Shown in pieces: positions 1 to 6,861 of a stretch of DNA of 6,861 nt. The first letter of the stretch is position 1; every line of letters begins with the position of its first letter. Below the pieces are notes generated by a model. The model was given only the letters and a program-made list of their open reading frames with translations. It was not told the origin of the DNA and did not search any database. The translations under genes were made by a program, and so were the position numbers. The stretch is from Bryobacterales bacterium (GTDB lineage Bacteria; Cyanobacteriota; Vampirovibrionia; Obscuribacterales; Obscuribacteraceae), in NCBI GenBank assembly GCA_903970295.1, contig CAJCHQ010000300.1, positions 1 to 6,861 on the forward strand. The letters run 5' to 3'.

Positions 1-1
1 A

Positions 2-3000
2 GAGAAATTGTCGCGCGCGAAAAGCGATTTGCTAGACAACACTCGCAAAGAAATAAAGGATCCGCGCGGCATCTATTTCTACGAAACGGCGAACACAGAC
101 AAAAACAAAGTCGCTTTCCTCTTCCCCGGCCAAGGATCGCAGCAAGTCGATATGCTGCGCGATCTGTCACTTATCTTCCCGGAAGTGCGCTCGACCTTCG
201 AACGTACCAGTCGCGTCCTCTCCAATAAATTGGAGAAACCACTGACTGATTACATCTTCCCGCAACCGGCTTTCACCGATGCCGAACGCGCCAAGCAATT
301 GAAAGACTTGACCAACACCCACATCGCCCAGCCGGCAGTGGGAGCGGCCTGCCTCTCGATGCTCAATTTGCTCAAGTCATTGAATGTGAAAGCGGACATG
401 GCTGCCGGTCATAGTTACGGCGAATACGTGGCATTGTGTGCGGCAGGGGCTTTCTCTGAAGAAGATCTTTTGAGAATTTCCGAAACTCGCGGTCGCTTGT
501 TAGCCGAAAAAACAGGTGCCGGCACTGGTTCGATGGCTGCTGTGGCCAGCGATGCCAATCAAGTCAGAAAAATACTCGACCGTCTGTCCGGCGTCACAGT
601 GGCTAATATCAACTCGCCATCGCAATGCGTCATTTCCGGTGAACAAACGAACATCGACAACGCCGTTTCGGTCTGCAAAGAACATGGCATGGCGGCGCGT
701 GTAATTCCGGTCTCTCAAGCTTTCCATTCATCGCACATGGGACATGCCCAGGAGCCACTGAAAGCAGCCCTCGACGAGCTGGACATCAAAGCCGCGCAAA
801 TCCCGGTTTACTCGAACACTGACGGCAATACGTATCCGCCATCGCCCAGTCATATTGCTCAAAAATTGAGCGAACACATTGTCGCTCCCGTCGATTTCGT
901 GCAAGAGATCGAGAATATGTATGCCCACGGCGCCAGGCTCTTCATAGAAGTTGGTCCTGGTGCGGTCCTGACCGGGTTAGTCGATTCGATTCTGAAAAAA
1001 GATGCGTCGCGAGAGTTCATTGCGATCTCGACCGATCGCAGCGGTCGCCACGGCATCGTGCAATTGCTGCATACTCTGGCGCAGCTGGCAGCCGCCGGCA
1101 TTGCCGTCGACCCGGGCATTCTTTATAGAAATCGCCATGATGAACGACTGGCATTGGGTGCTTTGCCACAAGTGAAAGCGCCGAACCCGGCTCGCGCCAA
1201 ATTGCTGTATACCGTCAACAGTGTGGCCATCACCAGAGTGGATTCAAAAATTGCGGCTCCAGCCGCCACGACTAAAACTAATATTCCTCCCTTATTGCCC
1301 CCAACACAGGCGCCAGCGAAAGCTCCAACCGCTCAATCAAATATGATCACGAAGAACACGGACCAAGAAAAAACAGCCCAGCGTTTGCAAATGACAGAGA
1401 CGAAGACACCTATTTTGAAAGAATCGAATCCCCAGGGTACGCCCGCCCTAAACAACAACGGTAACAACGGACATCAGCCAAACGCTGGCAGATCATCGAA
1501 ATCATGGGAGCCCGCCTCCACGGTTGACGTTAACCAGAGGGCGCTGCCGCCAGTGCAGCAAGCGTCGCCGCAATACGTGCAGGCTCAATACGCACAGGCG
1601 CAGTTCAACCAACAGCAGCCGGCTCGGATCAATCAGCAGCTGTTGGCGTCGCCTCAGTTCATAGCTTCTGGTGCTTTCGATGCCAACAACATGGCGCGGG
1701 CAAATAATGCCGACCAAGTGATGATGCATTTCCAGCAGACGATGCTGCAGATGACCAATAACTTCATGATCACGCAGCAACAAGTGATGCTCAGTTATTT
1801 GCAAACGCGTAACGGTAACGGTTATGGCAGACCGCCAATGCCGATGCAAATGCAACAAATGCCTGGACCAGTACCAATGTCTGCGCCTCAGCAGTTCAAT
1901 CAATACGGGCAGCCGCAGTCATTTGCTGTACCCGCTCAGTCAGCATTCCAGGCTCAACCGGCGGGATCGAACGAGTGGAACCAGGCATCGGAGAACGCTT
2001 CCAATAACGTCAAACAGTCTACCCCGGCGACAGTTCAAACCTCAGTAGTAGCGACGGCCCAGAGCACTGAATCTGCCAACCGCACCGGCGAATCGAACGA
2101 GTCGGCTGAGGCAACAAGAGCGCTCGCTACCGCCAGTGATGCCGAATACAGTGCCGATGACCTGGTCACCTCTCTTTTAGAGATAGTCAGTCAGCGCACC
2201 GGATATCCGCCCGAGATGCTCGATCCGACACTGGATTTGGAAGCAGATCTGGGCATCGATTCGATCAAGCGTGTGGAAATTCTGAACAGCTTCCGCAAGC
2301 TTCTACCACCGGCCAAACAGGCTCAGCTCGAAGGTGGCATCGAGGAATTGGCAGGTACCAAAACTCTGCAGGGCATCATCACCTGGATTCAAAAGGAGCC
2401 AAGCCCAGCCGATCAAATAGTGAGCGAAGTCGAAGTAGCGCACGAAGCCTACGGCACAGGAAATGGCAATGGCCATGGAAATGGCAACGGACACAACGGT
2501 AACGGCAAACAACCTCAATTGGCCGAATTGAGCCTCGGTCATGACGACAGCAATGGTCATGGGAACGGAAATGGAAATGGCCATGCGCATGGCAACGGCA
2601 AGGGCAAAAACGGTCAATCGTTGGCTGATATTGCCGCCGCGCTCGGACAAAAGATCACGCCGCCAAGTGAGATGAAGCGCGCGCTTGTCACCTTTACTGA
2701 TTTGCCTGCGGTCGTTGCCCCGACTGCCATGACAGGCACATTCCTATTGACGACAGCGGGCGGATCTGCGGCTAAAGCGCTGGCCAGCGAGCTGCAAAAT
2801 CTCGGAGCTAAAGCAGTCACGCTTGAGCATGGTGCCAAAGTCGCAGTCAGGGAGCAGGCATTCGTTGCCGATCTGCTCGATCAAGCACAAGTCTCTTCAG
2901 TGATCAGCCAAATCAAAAAAGAGCACGGGTCTATCCAAGGACTGGTGCATTGTCTCGGAGTCGATGAGAAAGAATCCGACGATAGCTTGTCGGTTCGCAG

Positions 3001-5203
3001 TCTTTTCGTCCTGGCGAAATCTCTGGAAAACGAGTTCACAACCAGCCCTTCTGGAACGGAGCCCAGCCTGATAACAATTTCTCGATTAGGAGGTCACTTC
3101 GGGTCCGGAGCCCTGATCGGCAAAGATTTGTCCAAGTCGACCCCGACTCAGGCCGCCTTAGCCGGCTTTGTCAAATCGATCGCGAAAGAATGGCCTGGAG
3201 TGGCGTGCAAAGCACTCGATTTCGAGTTCAATGCCGACGACCGCGCAATGGCGGCAGCGATTACTACTGAAATTGCTAATCGTGAGAGCCGAGTCGAGAT
3301 TGGTCATCAGGGCGCCAAACGTGTAGGGATGGACGTCGTCTACGCACCGCTCTCCGAACAAGATACTCGTCAAACTGGCGCCGTCGATCAGCAGTCAGTG
3401 ATACTGATCACCGGTGGCGCCCGTGGTATCACAGCAGAGATTGCCGCTTCACTGGCAAGCGAATACAAGCCGACCCTGATTCTGGTTGGTCGAGCCGAGC
3501 AACCAATTGCCGAAGAAGCAGCACACACCAGTGGTCTCTCCACTCCGAAAGAACTGAAAGCGGCAATTATGGAAGACTTGAAGCGCGCAGAGCGGCCGCT
3601 CTCTATCGTCATCGTCGAACAGATTTATCAAAAGCTGGTGCGCGATCGTGAGATTCGGGAAAATTTGACCAGACTAGAAAAGTTTGGCGCTCGGGTCGTC
3701 TACAAATCAGTCGATGTTCGCGATCACGACGCGTTCGCAAAAGTGATTGCCGACATCTACGAGAAATACGGCAAAATCGATGGCGTCATTCACGGTGCCG
3801 GCATCATCGAAGATGGATTCGTCAAACAAAAAAGTCTCGAATCATACGAACGCGTCTACCAGACCAAGGTCAAAAGCGCTTTCACGTTGAGCAAATGTCT
3901 GCGACTGACAGAGTTGAAATTTTTATTCCTCTTCTCCTCCGTCGTGGGCCGAACCGGCAATGCCGGACAGACTGACTACGTCGCGGCGAACGAAGTGGTG
4001 AACAAATTAGCGGTCGAACTCAATGCCAAAACCGCCGGGCGCGTGGCTTCGCTCATGTGGGGTCCCTGGAAGGGTGGCATGGCCAACCCTGAGCTGGAAA
4101 GTATTTTCGCTCGCTACGGTTGGGCGATGATCGCTCCTGAAGACGGGCGCAGCGCATTTCTCGCCGAGTTGAGATCAGGCAAAAAAGAGAACGCCGAAGT
4201 GCTTCTCGTCGCCGAATTGCTCAAACAGCACGGAGCGCCAACACCTGCTGGTGCACGTATGCATGCAGCCCAGACCCAAGCGATCGCAGGGGGCGATTTC
4301 GAGTTCCAACTGACACTGACCCCCGCCGTCGACCTCTACCTCAAAGACCACACATTCGATAGCGTGCCGGTCATGCCCATGGCTTTCTCGCTGGAGTTGA
4401 TGGCCGAAGCCGTGAAATCGTCCTATCCTGATTGGGAAATCAAACGCGTACACAATCTCGACATTCCATCCGGCATCGTCTTCGAGACGAACTCGAAACA
4501 AGTGACAATCGATGTAGTCGAGCATAGCCGAGGCGAAGCCGGACTGCAGGTGAGTGCCGCTATGTGCACGATGTTGCCGAAGAAGCGGGTTAATTTCAAA
4601 GCGATTTTCGAACTGACTGCAATTGGAGCCCAGACCGGCAAAAATGGCAAACATAGCGACAGAGACCTGCCCAGTCTGGTGCCTGCCACAGCGACCTGGG
4701 AAAGCTTGAAAGAATTTGCAGAGCCACTAGATACGGTGCCGGCGATCGAAAACGTCTACGGCAATTGGCTCTTCCACGGTCCTTTGTTCCAGCACATCCA
4801 TTCAATCGATGCGATTGGCACTGATGGCATTGCCGGTCGACTGACTGCTTCAGAACCGGAAAACTGCCTGGCCAATGCCGGAGCACAAACCTGGGCAATC
4901 GACCCGATTTTGCTGGATAGCGCCATGCAATTGGCTGGTGTCTGGGCCAGACAATTTCTGGAAATCACAGCTTTACCGACAGGCTTCCGCAAACTGCATC
5001 TGTTCCCGGAACGAGCCGCGAAGAAATTCTACGCCCGCTGCTTTATGGATCCATCAACAACAGCGACAGATTTGACCTGCAATGTCGCTCTTTACACAGA
5101 AGAGGGCAAACTCGCTTTGCTGATCGAGGGATTGGGCGGCGTCGGCAGTAAATCATTGAATCGCCTGGCCAATCAGGCCAGTCCTAGCGGTACGACTAGA
5201 TGA
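2..5203 (+). CDS. Type I PKS / PUFA-synthase-like protein, AT-ACP-KR-DH (5' partial)
   Basis: Multidomain iterative acyl-chain synthase, probably cytosolic. Residues are counted from the in-frame codon at 8-10. AT about 34-360: GQGSQ (41-45), nucleophile Ser136 in GHSYG, Arg161 for the malonyl carboxylate, and QAFHS with His240; Phe before His favours malonyl-CoA. Linker about 400-710, rich in Q, N, P, M, T and A. Single ACP about 714-797, pantetheine Ser752 in LGIDSIKR, the motif style of PUFA synthases. Gly/Asn/His linker 816-869. KR about 890-1400 with a structural half and a catalytic half: TGGARGIT (1135-1142), Lys1287, Ser1311, Tyr1324, Asn1328. PKS-type DH about 1428-1715: His1448 and Asp1637, with Ser1452 where the HxxxGxxxxP motif has Gly. 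The frame is open to the window edge, and the segment before the AT looks like the end of a KS-AT linker, so the TTG at 8 is probably not the start and a KS is expected upstream. The domain order recalls PfaA and Hgl-type synthases; the exact product is unknown. Confidence 0.93.
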   Translation, partial: EKLSRAKSDLLDNTRKEIKDPRGIYFYETANTDKNKVAFLFPGQGSQQVDMLRDLSLIFPEVRSTFERTSRVLSNKLEKPLTDYIFPQPAFTDAERAKQLKDLTNTHIAQPAVGAACLSMLNLLKSLNVKADMAAGHSYGEYVALCAAGAFSEEDLLRISETRGRLLAEKTGAGTGSMAAVASDANQVRKILDRLSGVTVANINSPSQCVISGEQTNIDNAVSVCKEHGMAARVIPVSQAFHSSHMGHAQEPLKAALDELDIKAAQIPVYSNTDGNTYPPSPSHIAQKLSEHIVAPVDFVQEIENMYAHGARLFIEVGPGAVLTGLVDSILKKDASREFIAISTDRSGRHGIVQLLHTLAQLAAAGIAVDPGILYRNRHDERLALGALPQVKAPNPARAKLLYTVNSVAITRVDSKIAAPAATTKTNIPPLLPPTQAPAKAPTAQSNMITKNTDQEKTAQRLQMTETKTPILKESNPQGTPALNNNGNNGHQPNAGRSSKSWEPASTVDVNQRALPPVQQASPQYVQAQYAQAQFNQQQPARINQQLLASPQFIASGAFDANNMARANNADQVMMHFQQTMLQMTNNFMITQQQVMLSYLQTRNGNGYGRPPMPMQMQQMPGPVPMSAPQQFNQYGQPQSFAVPAQSAFQAQPAGSNEWNQASENASNNVKQSTPATVQTSVVATAQSTESANRTGESNESAEATRALATASDAEYSADDLVTSLLEIVSQRTGYPPEMLDPTLDLEADLGIDSIKRVEILNSFRKLLPPAKQAQLEGGIEELAGTKTLQGIITWIQKEPSPADQIVSEVEVAHEAYGTGNGNGHGNGNGHNGNGKQPQLAELSLGHDDSNGHGNGNGNGHAHGNGKGKNGQSLADIAAALGQKITPPSEMKRALVTFTDLPAVVAPTAMTGTFLLTTAGGSAAKALASELQNLGAKAVTLEHGAKVAVREQAFVADLLDQAQVSSVISQIKKEHGSIQGLVHCLGVDEKESDDSLSVRSLFVLAKSLENEFTTSPSGTEPSLITISRLGGHFGSGALIGKDLSKSTPTQAALAGFVKSIAKEWPGVACKALDFEFNADDRAMAAAITTEIANRESRVEIGHQGAKRVGMDVVYAPLSEQDTRQTGAVDQQSVILITGGARGITAEIAASLASEYKPTLILVGRAEQPIAEEAAHTSGLSTPKELKAAIMEDLKRAERPLSIVIVEQIYQKLVRDREIRENLTRLEKFGARVVYKSVDVRDHDAFAKVIADIYEKYGKIDGVIHGAGIIEDGFVKQKSLESYERVYQTKVKSAFTLSKCLRLTELKFLFLFSSVVGRTGNAGQTDYVAANEVVNKLAVELNAKTAGRVASLMWGPWKGGMANPELESIFARYGWAMIAPEDGRSAFLAELRSGKKENAEVLLVAELLKQHGAPTPAGARMHAAQTQAIAGGDFEFQLTLTPAVDLYLKDHTFDSVPVMPMAFSLELMAEAVKSSYPDWEIKRVHNLDIPSGIVFETNSKQVTIDVVEHSRGEAGLQVSAAMCTMLPKKRVNFKAIFELTAIGAQTGKNGKHSDRDLPSLVPATATWESLKEFAEPLDTVPAIENVYGNWLFHGPLFQHIHSIDAIGTDGIAGRLTASEPENCLANAGAQTWAIDPILLDSAMQLAGVWARQFLEITALPTGFRKLHLFPERAAKKFYARCFMDPSTTATDLTCNVALYTEEGKLALLIEGLGGVGSKSLNRLANQASPSGTTR
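1208..2137 (+). other. Coding region of long low-complexity inter-domain linker (AT to ACP)
   Basis: This part of the first gene encodes about 310 residues (401-710) with no recognisable enzyme fold. The first third is Ala/Pro/Thr/Lys-rich, the middle is Gln/Asn/Ala-rich with QAQYAQAQ-like words, then comes a Met/Pro/Gln stretch (611-624), and the last part is Ser/Thr/Asn/Glu-rich. It should be flexible and disordered. An exception is residues about 571-600 (1718-1807), which read as one Met/Gln/Phe-rich helix. I recall a similar Q-rich helix before the ACPs in Hgl/Pfa-like synthases, from memory and not from an alignment. Confidence 0.75.
2453..2614 (+). repeat. Gly-Asn/His repeat linker between ACP and KR (two blocks)
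   Basis: Two in-frame blocks of short imperfect repeats, 2453-2506 and 2552-2614, are built from GGNAAY (Gly-Asn) and GGNCAY (Gly-His) units, encoding residues 816-833 and 849-869. A non-repetitive spacer of 15 residues (KQPQLAELSLGHDDS) separates them. The units keep the amino-acid pattern while codons vary (AAT/AAC, GGA/GGC/GGT), so the pattern is probably kept as protein, although such tracts also expand and shrink by slippage. The likely role is a flexible, soluble tether that lets the ACP reach several active sites. Confidence 0.85.
5186..5203 (+). promoter_or_regulatory. ATGA start/stop overlap, likely translational coupling site
   Basis: The ATG of the KS gene (5200-5202) overlaps the TGA of the upstream gene (5201-5203). 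An in-frame TAG at 5197-5199 precedes the ATG directly and excludes a longer protein. The only purine-rich stretch at Shine-Dalgarno distance is AGCGG at 5186-5190, a poor match to AGGAGG. Weak ribosome binding together with an overlapping stop suggests that ribosomes finishing the upstream gene restart here, which would keep the two synthase subunits near equal amounts. The coupling itself is inferred. Confidence 0.7.
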
Positions 5204-6861
5204 AGCGGCCGGACAACGACATCGCCATCATTGGCATGTCTTGCTTGTTCCCCGAAGCGCCTGATCTTGGCTCATTTTGGAAAAACATCGTCCGGGGTGT
5301 CGACTGCTTGAGAGACGTATCTGCGCTCGAATGGGATTCGGCTCGCTATTACGATCCGGAAAGCACCACTTTCAGCAAAGCGTATTGTAAAAAAGGCGGC
5401 TTCGTCAGCGAACTGGCCGATTTCGATCCGCTCAATTTCGGCGTCATGCCCAATGCGGTAGGGGGCATCGATCCCGATCAATTGCTAGCGCTGAAGGTAG
5501 CGACTGAAGCCCTGGCCGACGCTGGTTACGCACGGCAGTCATTCAACGGCGAAAGGGCAGAAGTGATTTTGGGCCGTACGTCTGCGCCGGGTGGCGGCAG
5601 TATGAACATGATTCAACATGGCACCACAGTCGAACAAATGGTCGATGTCGTGCGAGCACTGCACCCGGAGTTAAGCCAGGCAGAGCTGCAAACACTGGCT
5701 CAGGCTTTAGACAAATCACTGCGCACCTGCAATTCGGACACGATTCCCGGCGTCATGCCCAACATTTTAGCCGGACGAATTGCCGGTCGCCTCGGTTTCA
5801 AAGGTCGCAGCCTGATTCTCGATTCAGCCTGCGCATCCTCTTTGATTGCAGTCGAAATTGCTGTGCGCGATCTGCAATCAGGCATGTGCGATCTAGCCCT
5901 CGCCGGGGGCGTGCATATCAACTCTTTTCCAGTCTTTTATCAGATGTTCAGCGGCCTGGGAGCGCTATCGCGCAAGCAAACGATCAGACCATTCGACAAT
6001 GAAGCGGACGGCACCTTACTCGGTGAGGGTTTAGGTATGGTCGTGCTCAAACGGTTGAAAGACGCTCTACAAGACAAAGACAGAATATACGCCTTGATCA
6101 AAGGTGTCGGTTCGTCCAGCGACGGTCAGGGCACGAGCATGTTGGCACCTTCTTTCGAAGGCGAGGCTTTAGCCATGCAGCGAGCCTATGCGATGGCGGA
6201 AATTTCACCGCATACGGTGCAACTTTTAGAGGCTCATGGCACAGGCACACCGACTGGCGATGTAGCCGAACTCAACGCCGTACAAAAAGTTTTCCAACCC
6301 GGTACCCCTCACCACCAGTGGTGCGCGATCGGTTCGGTCAAATCGAATATCGGGCACGCGCAGGCAGCCAGTGGTATCGCCGGTTTGATCAAAGTAGCGC
6401 TCTCTCTCTACCAGAAAGTCTTACCGGCTACACTCAACGTGCAGGTGCCAAATCAACAAATCGATTGGCAACATTCTCCTTGCTATGTCAATTCTCGCTC
6501 CTATGTGTGGGTGCACCCCCAAGTGCACGCCGGAGTCGAATCGGAACTGGCTCTCAAATTGAAAAGTTCACAGCCCCCTCGACGCGGAGCAGTCAGCGCC
6601 TTTGGTTTCGGCGGCGTCAATGCCCACGCTGTTCTGGAAGAATTTCCGGACGCTAACGAAAGTACTCGCAGCAATCATCTTGATGAATGGCTGGACGAAG
6701 TCTGTCTGTTTACGGCATCGACAAGTGCAGAGCTGAAAACGGCACTGGAAAAAGTTTCGCTCTATCTGGAGAAAAATCCCAAACAGAGCCTGAAAGATGT
6801 CGCTTTCTCTCTCAGCCTGCTCGAGAAAGAAAGACGTGGCACTGCTCAGCACAAGAAAGTG
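5200..6861 (+). CDS. Beta-ketoacyl synthase of PUFA/Hgl-like type I PKS (3' partial)
   Basis: Decarboxylative Claisen condensation enzyme that extends an ACP-bound acyl chain. The frame is open from the ATG at 5200 to the right edge (554 codons, no stop). The KS fills about residues 5-481. It opens with DIAIIGMSC (7-15). The nucleophile Cys211 sits in DSACASS, His346 in EAHGTGTPTGD, Lys381 and His386 in SVKSNIGH, and the C-terminal signature FGFGGVNAH is at 468-476. Cys-His and His-His spacings (135 and 40) are normal, so it should be an active KS and not a chain-length-factor-like copy. GVMPN, followed by a DPDQ-LAL segment around 81-98, marks the PUFA/Hgl-like KS family. From about 482 onward it resembles the post-KS linker that usually leads to an AT, so KS-AT is likely but not seen. 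The start is secure: an in-frame TAG lies at 5197-5199, and any later start would cut the KS. It overlaps the upstream gene by 4 bases and is probably co-translated with it. It was not closed in this window, so total length is unknown. Confidence 0.93.
   Translation, partial: MKRPDNDIAIIGMSCLFPEAPDLGSFWKNIVRGVDCLRDVSALEWDSARYYDPESTTFSKAYCKKGGFVSELADFDPLNFGVMPNAVGGIDPDQLLALKVATEALADAGYARQSFNGERAEVILGRTSAPGGGSMNMIQHGTTVEQMVDVVRALHPELSQAELQTLAQALDKSLRTCNSDTIPGVMPNILAGRIAGRLGFKGRSLILDSACASSLIAVEIAVRDLQSGMCDLALAGGVHINSFPVFYQMFSGLGALSRKQTIRPFDNEADGTLLGEGLGMVVLKRLKDALQDKDRIYALIKGVGSSSDGQGTSMLAPSFEGEALAMQRAYAMAEISPHTVQLLEAHGTGTPTGDVAELNAVQKVFQPGTPHHQWCAIGSVKSNIGHAQAASGIAGLIKVALSLYQKVLPATLNVQVPNQQIDWQHSPCYVNSRSYVWVHPQVHAGVESELALKLKSSQPPRRGAVSAFGFGGVNAHAVLEEFPDANESTRSNHLDEWLDEVCLFTASTSAELKTALEKVSLYLEKNPKQSLKDVAFSLSLLEKERRGTAQHKKV

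Noticed and set aside
8..10. TTG at 8-10 as the true start of the first gene
   Set aside because: The frame stays open to the window edge, only seven bases precede it so no ribosome binding site can be judged, and the following residues look like the end of a KS-AT linker rather than a protein N-terminus.
1502..1903. Antisense open frame of 133 codons, rich in Arg, His and Leu
   Set aside because: It is the mirror of the Q/M/N-rich linker on the + strand; the odd composition follows from CAG/CAA/ATG codons read backwards, and no domain is visible.
2453..2614. Possible CRISPR or satellite array
   Set aside because: Units are six bases, imperfect, keep the reading frame and encode a Gly-Asn/His linker; there are no spacers of regular length.
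4280..4287. GCGATCGC, the HIP1 octamer frequent in many cyanobacteria
   Set aside because: I found only one copy in the window, which is no evidence for a HIP1-rich genome.
4175..4654. Antisense open frame of 159 codons across the DH region
   Set aside because: It lies wholly inside a well-supported catalytic domain on the + strand and shows no recognisable motif; other antisense and out-of-frame stretches were rejected for the same reason.
5100..5220. Promoter or terminator between the two genes
   Set aside because: The genes overlap by four bases and no hairpin followed by a T tract or convincing promoter boxes could be seen.
6318..6656. + strand open frame of 112 codons inside the KS
   Set aside because: It overlaps, in another frame, the conserved SVKSNIGH to FGFGGVNAH part of the KS and has low-complexity Arg/Ser-rich content typical of a shadow frame.

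Overview
The window is fully coding on the + strand. It holds two consecutive, overlapping genes for large multidomain enzymes of the type I polyketide / secondary-lipid synthase class. The protein family signatures are those of the PUFA-synthase-like (PfaA) and heterocyst-glycolipid-like (Hgl) iterative synthases, not those of textbook modular antibiotic PKSs. No RNA gene, insertion sequence, CRISPR array, promoter or terminator could be supported.

Layout. Positions 2-5203 are the 3' part of a gene whose product reads acyltransferase (AT) - long Q/N/P/M-rich linker - one acyl carrier protein (ACP) - Gly/Asn/His-rich linker - ketoreductase (KR) - dehydratase (DH). The left edge lies just before the AT, in what looks like the end of a KS-AT linker, so a ketosynthase (KS) probably lies upstream. 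Positions 5200-6861 are the 5' part of a second gene. It starts with a complete KS carrying the Cys-His-His triad and runs off the right edge in the linker that normally leads to an AT. The genes overlap by the 4-base ATGA, so they are almost certainly one transcription unit with coupled translation.

Working model (inference). The AT loads malonyl units onto the ACP, a KS condenses them, and the KR and DH reduce and dehydrate the beta-keto intermediate. Used iteratively, this would give a long-chain hydroxylated and/or unsaturated acyl chain. No enoyl reductase, thioesterase or phosphopantetheinyl transferase is visible here; these could be encoded nearby or elsewhere. The product cannot be named from the sequence.

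Organism. Base composition is near-balanced to slightly GC-rich by eye, codon use is mixed, and the KS belongs to a family I associate with planctomycetes, deltaproteobacteria and the cyanobacterial lineage (including non-photosynthetic relatives). I cannot decide between these; a non-photosynthetic member of the cyanobacterial lineage is only a guess.
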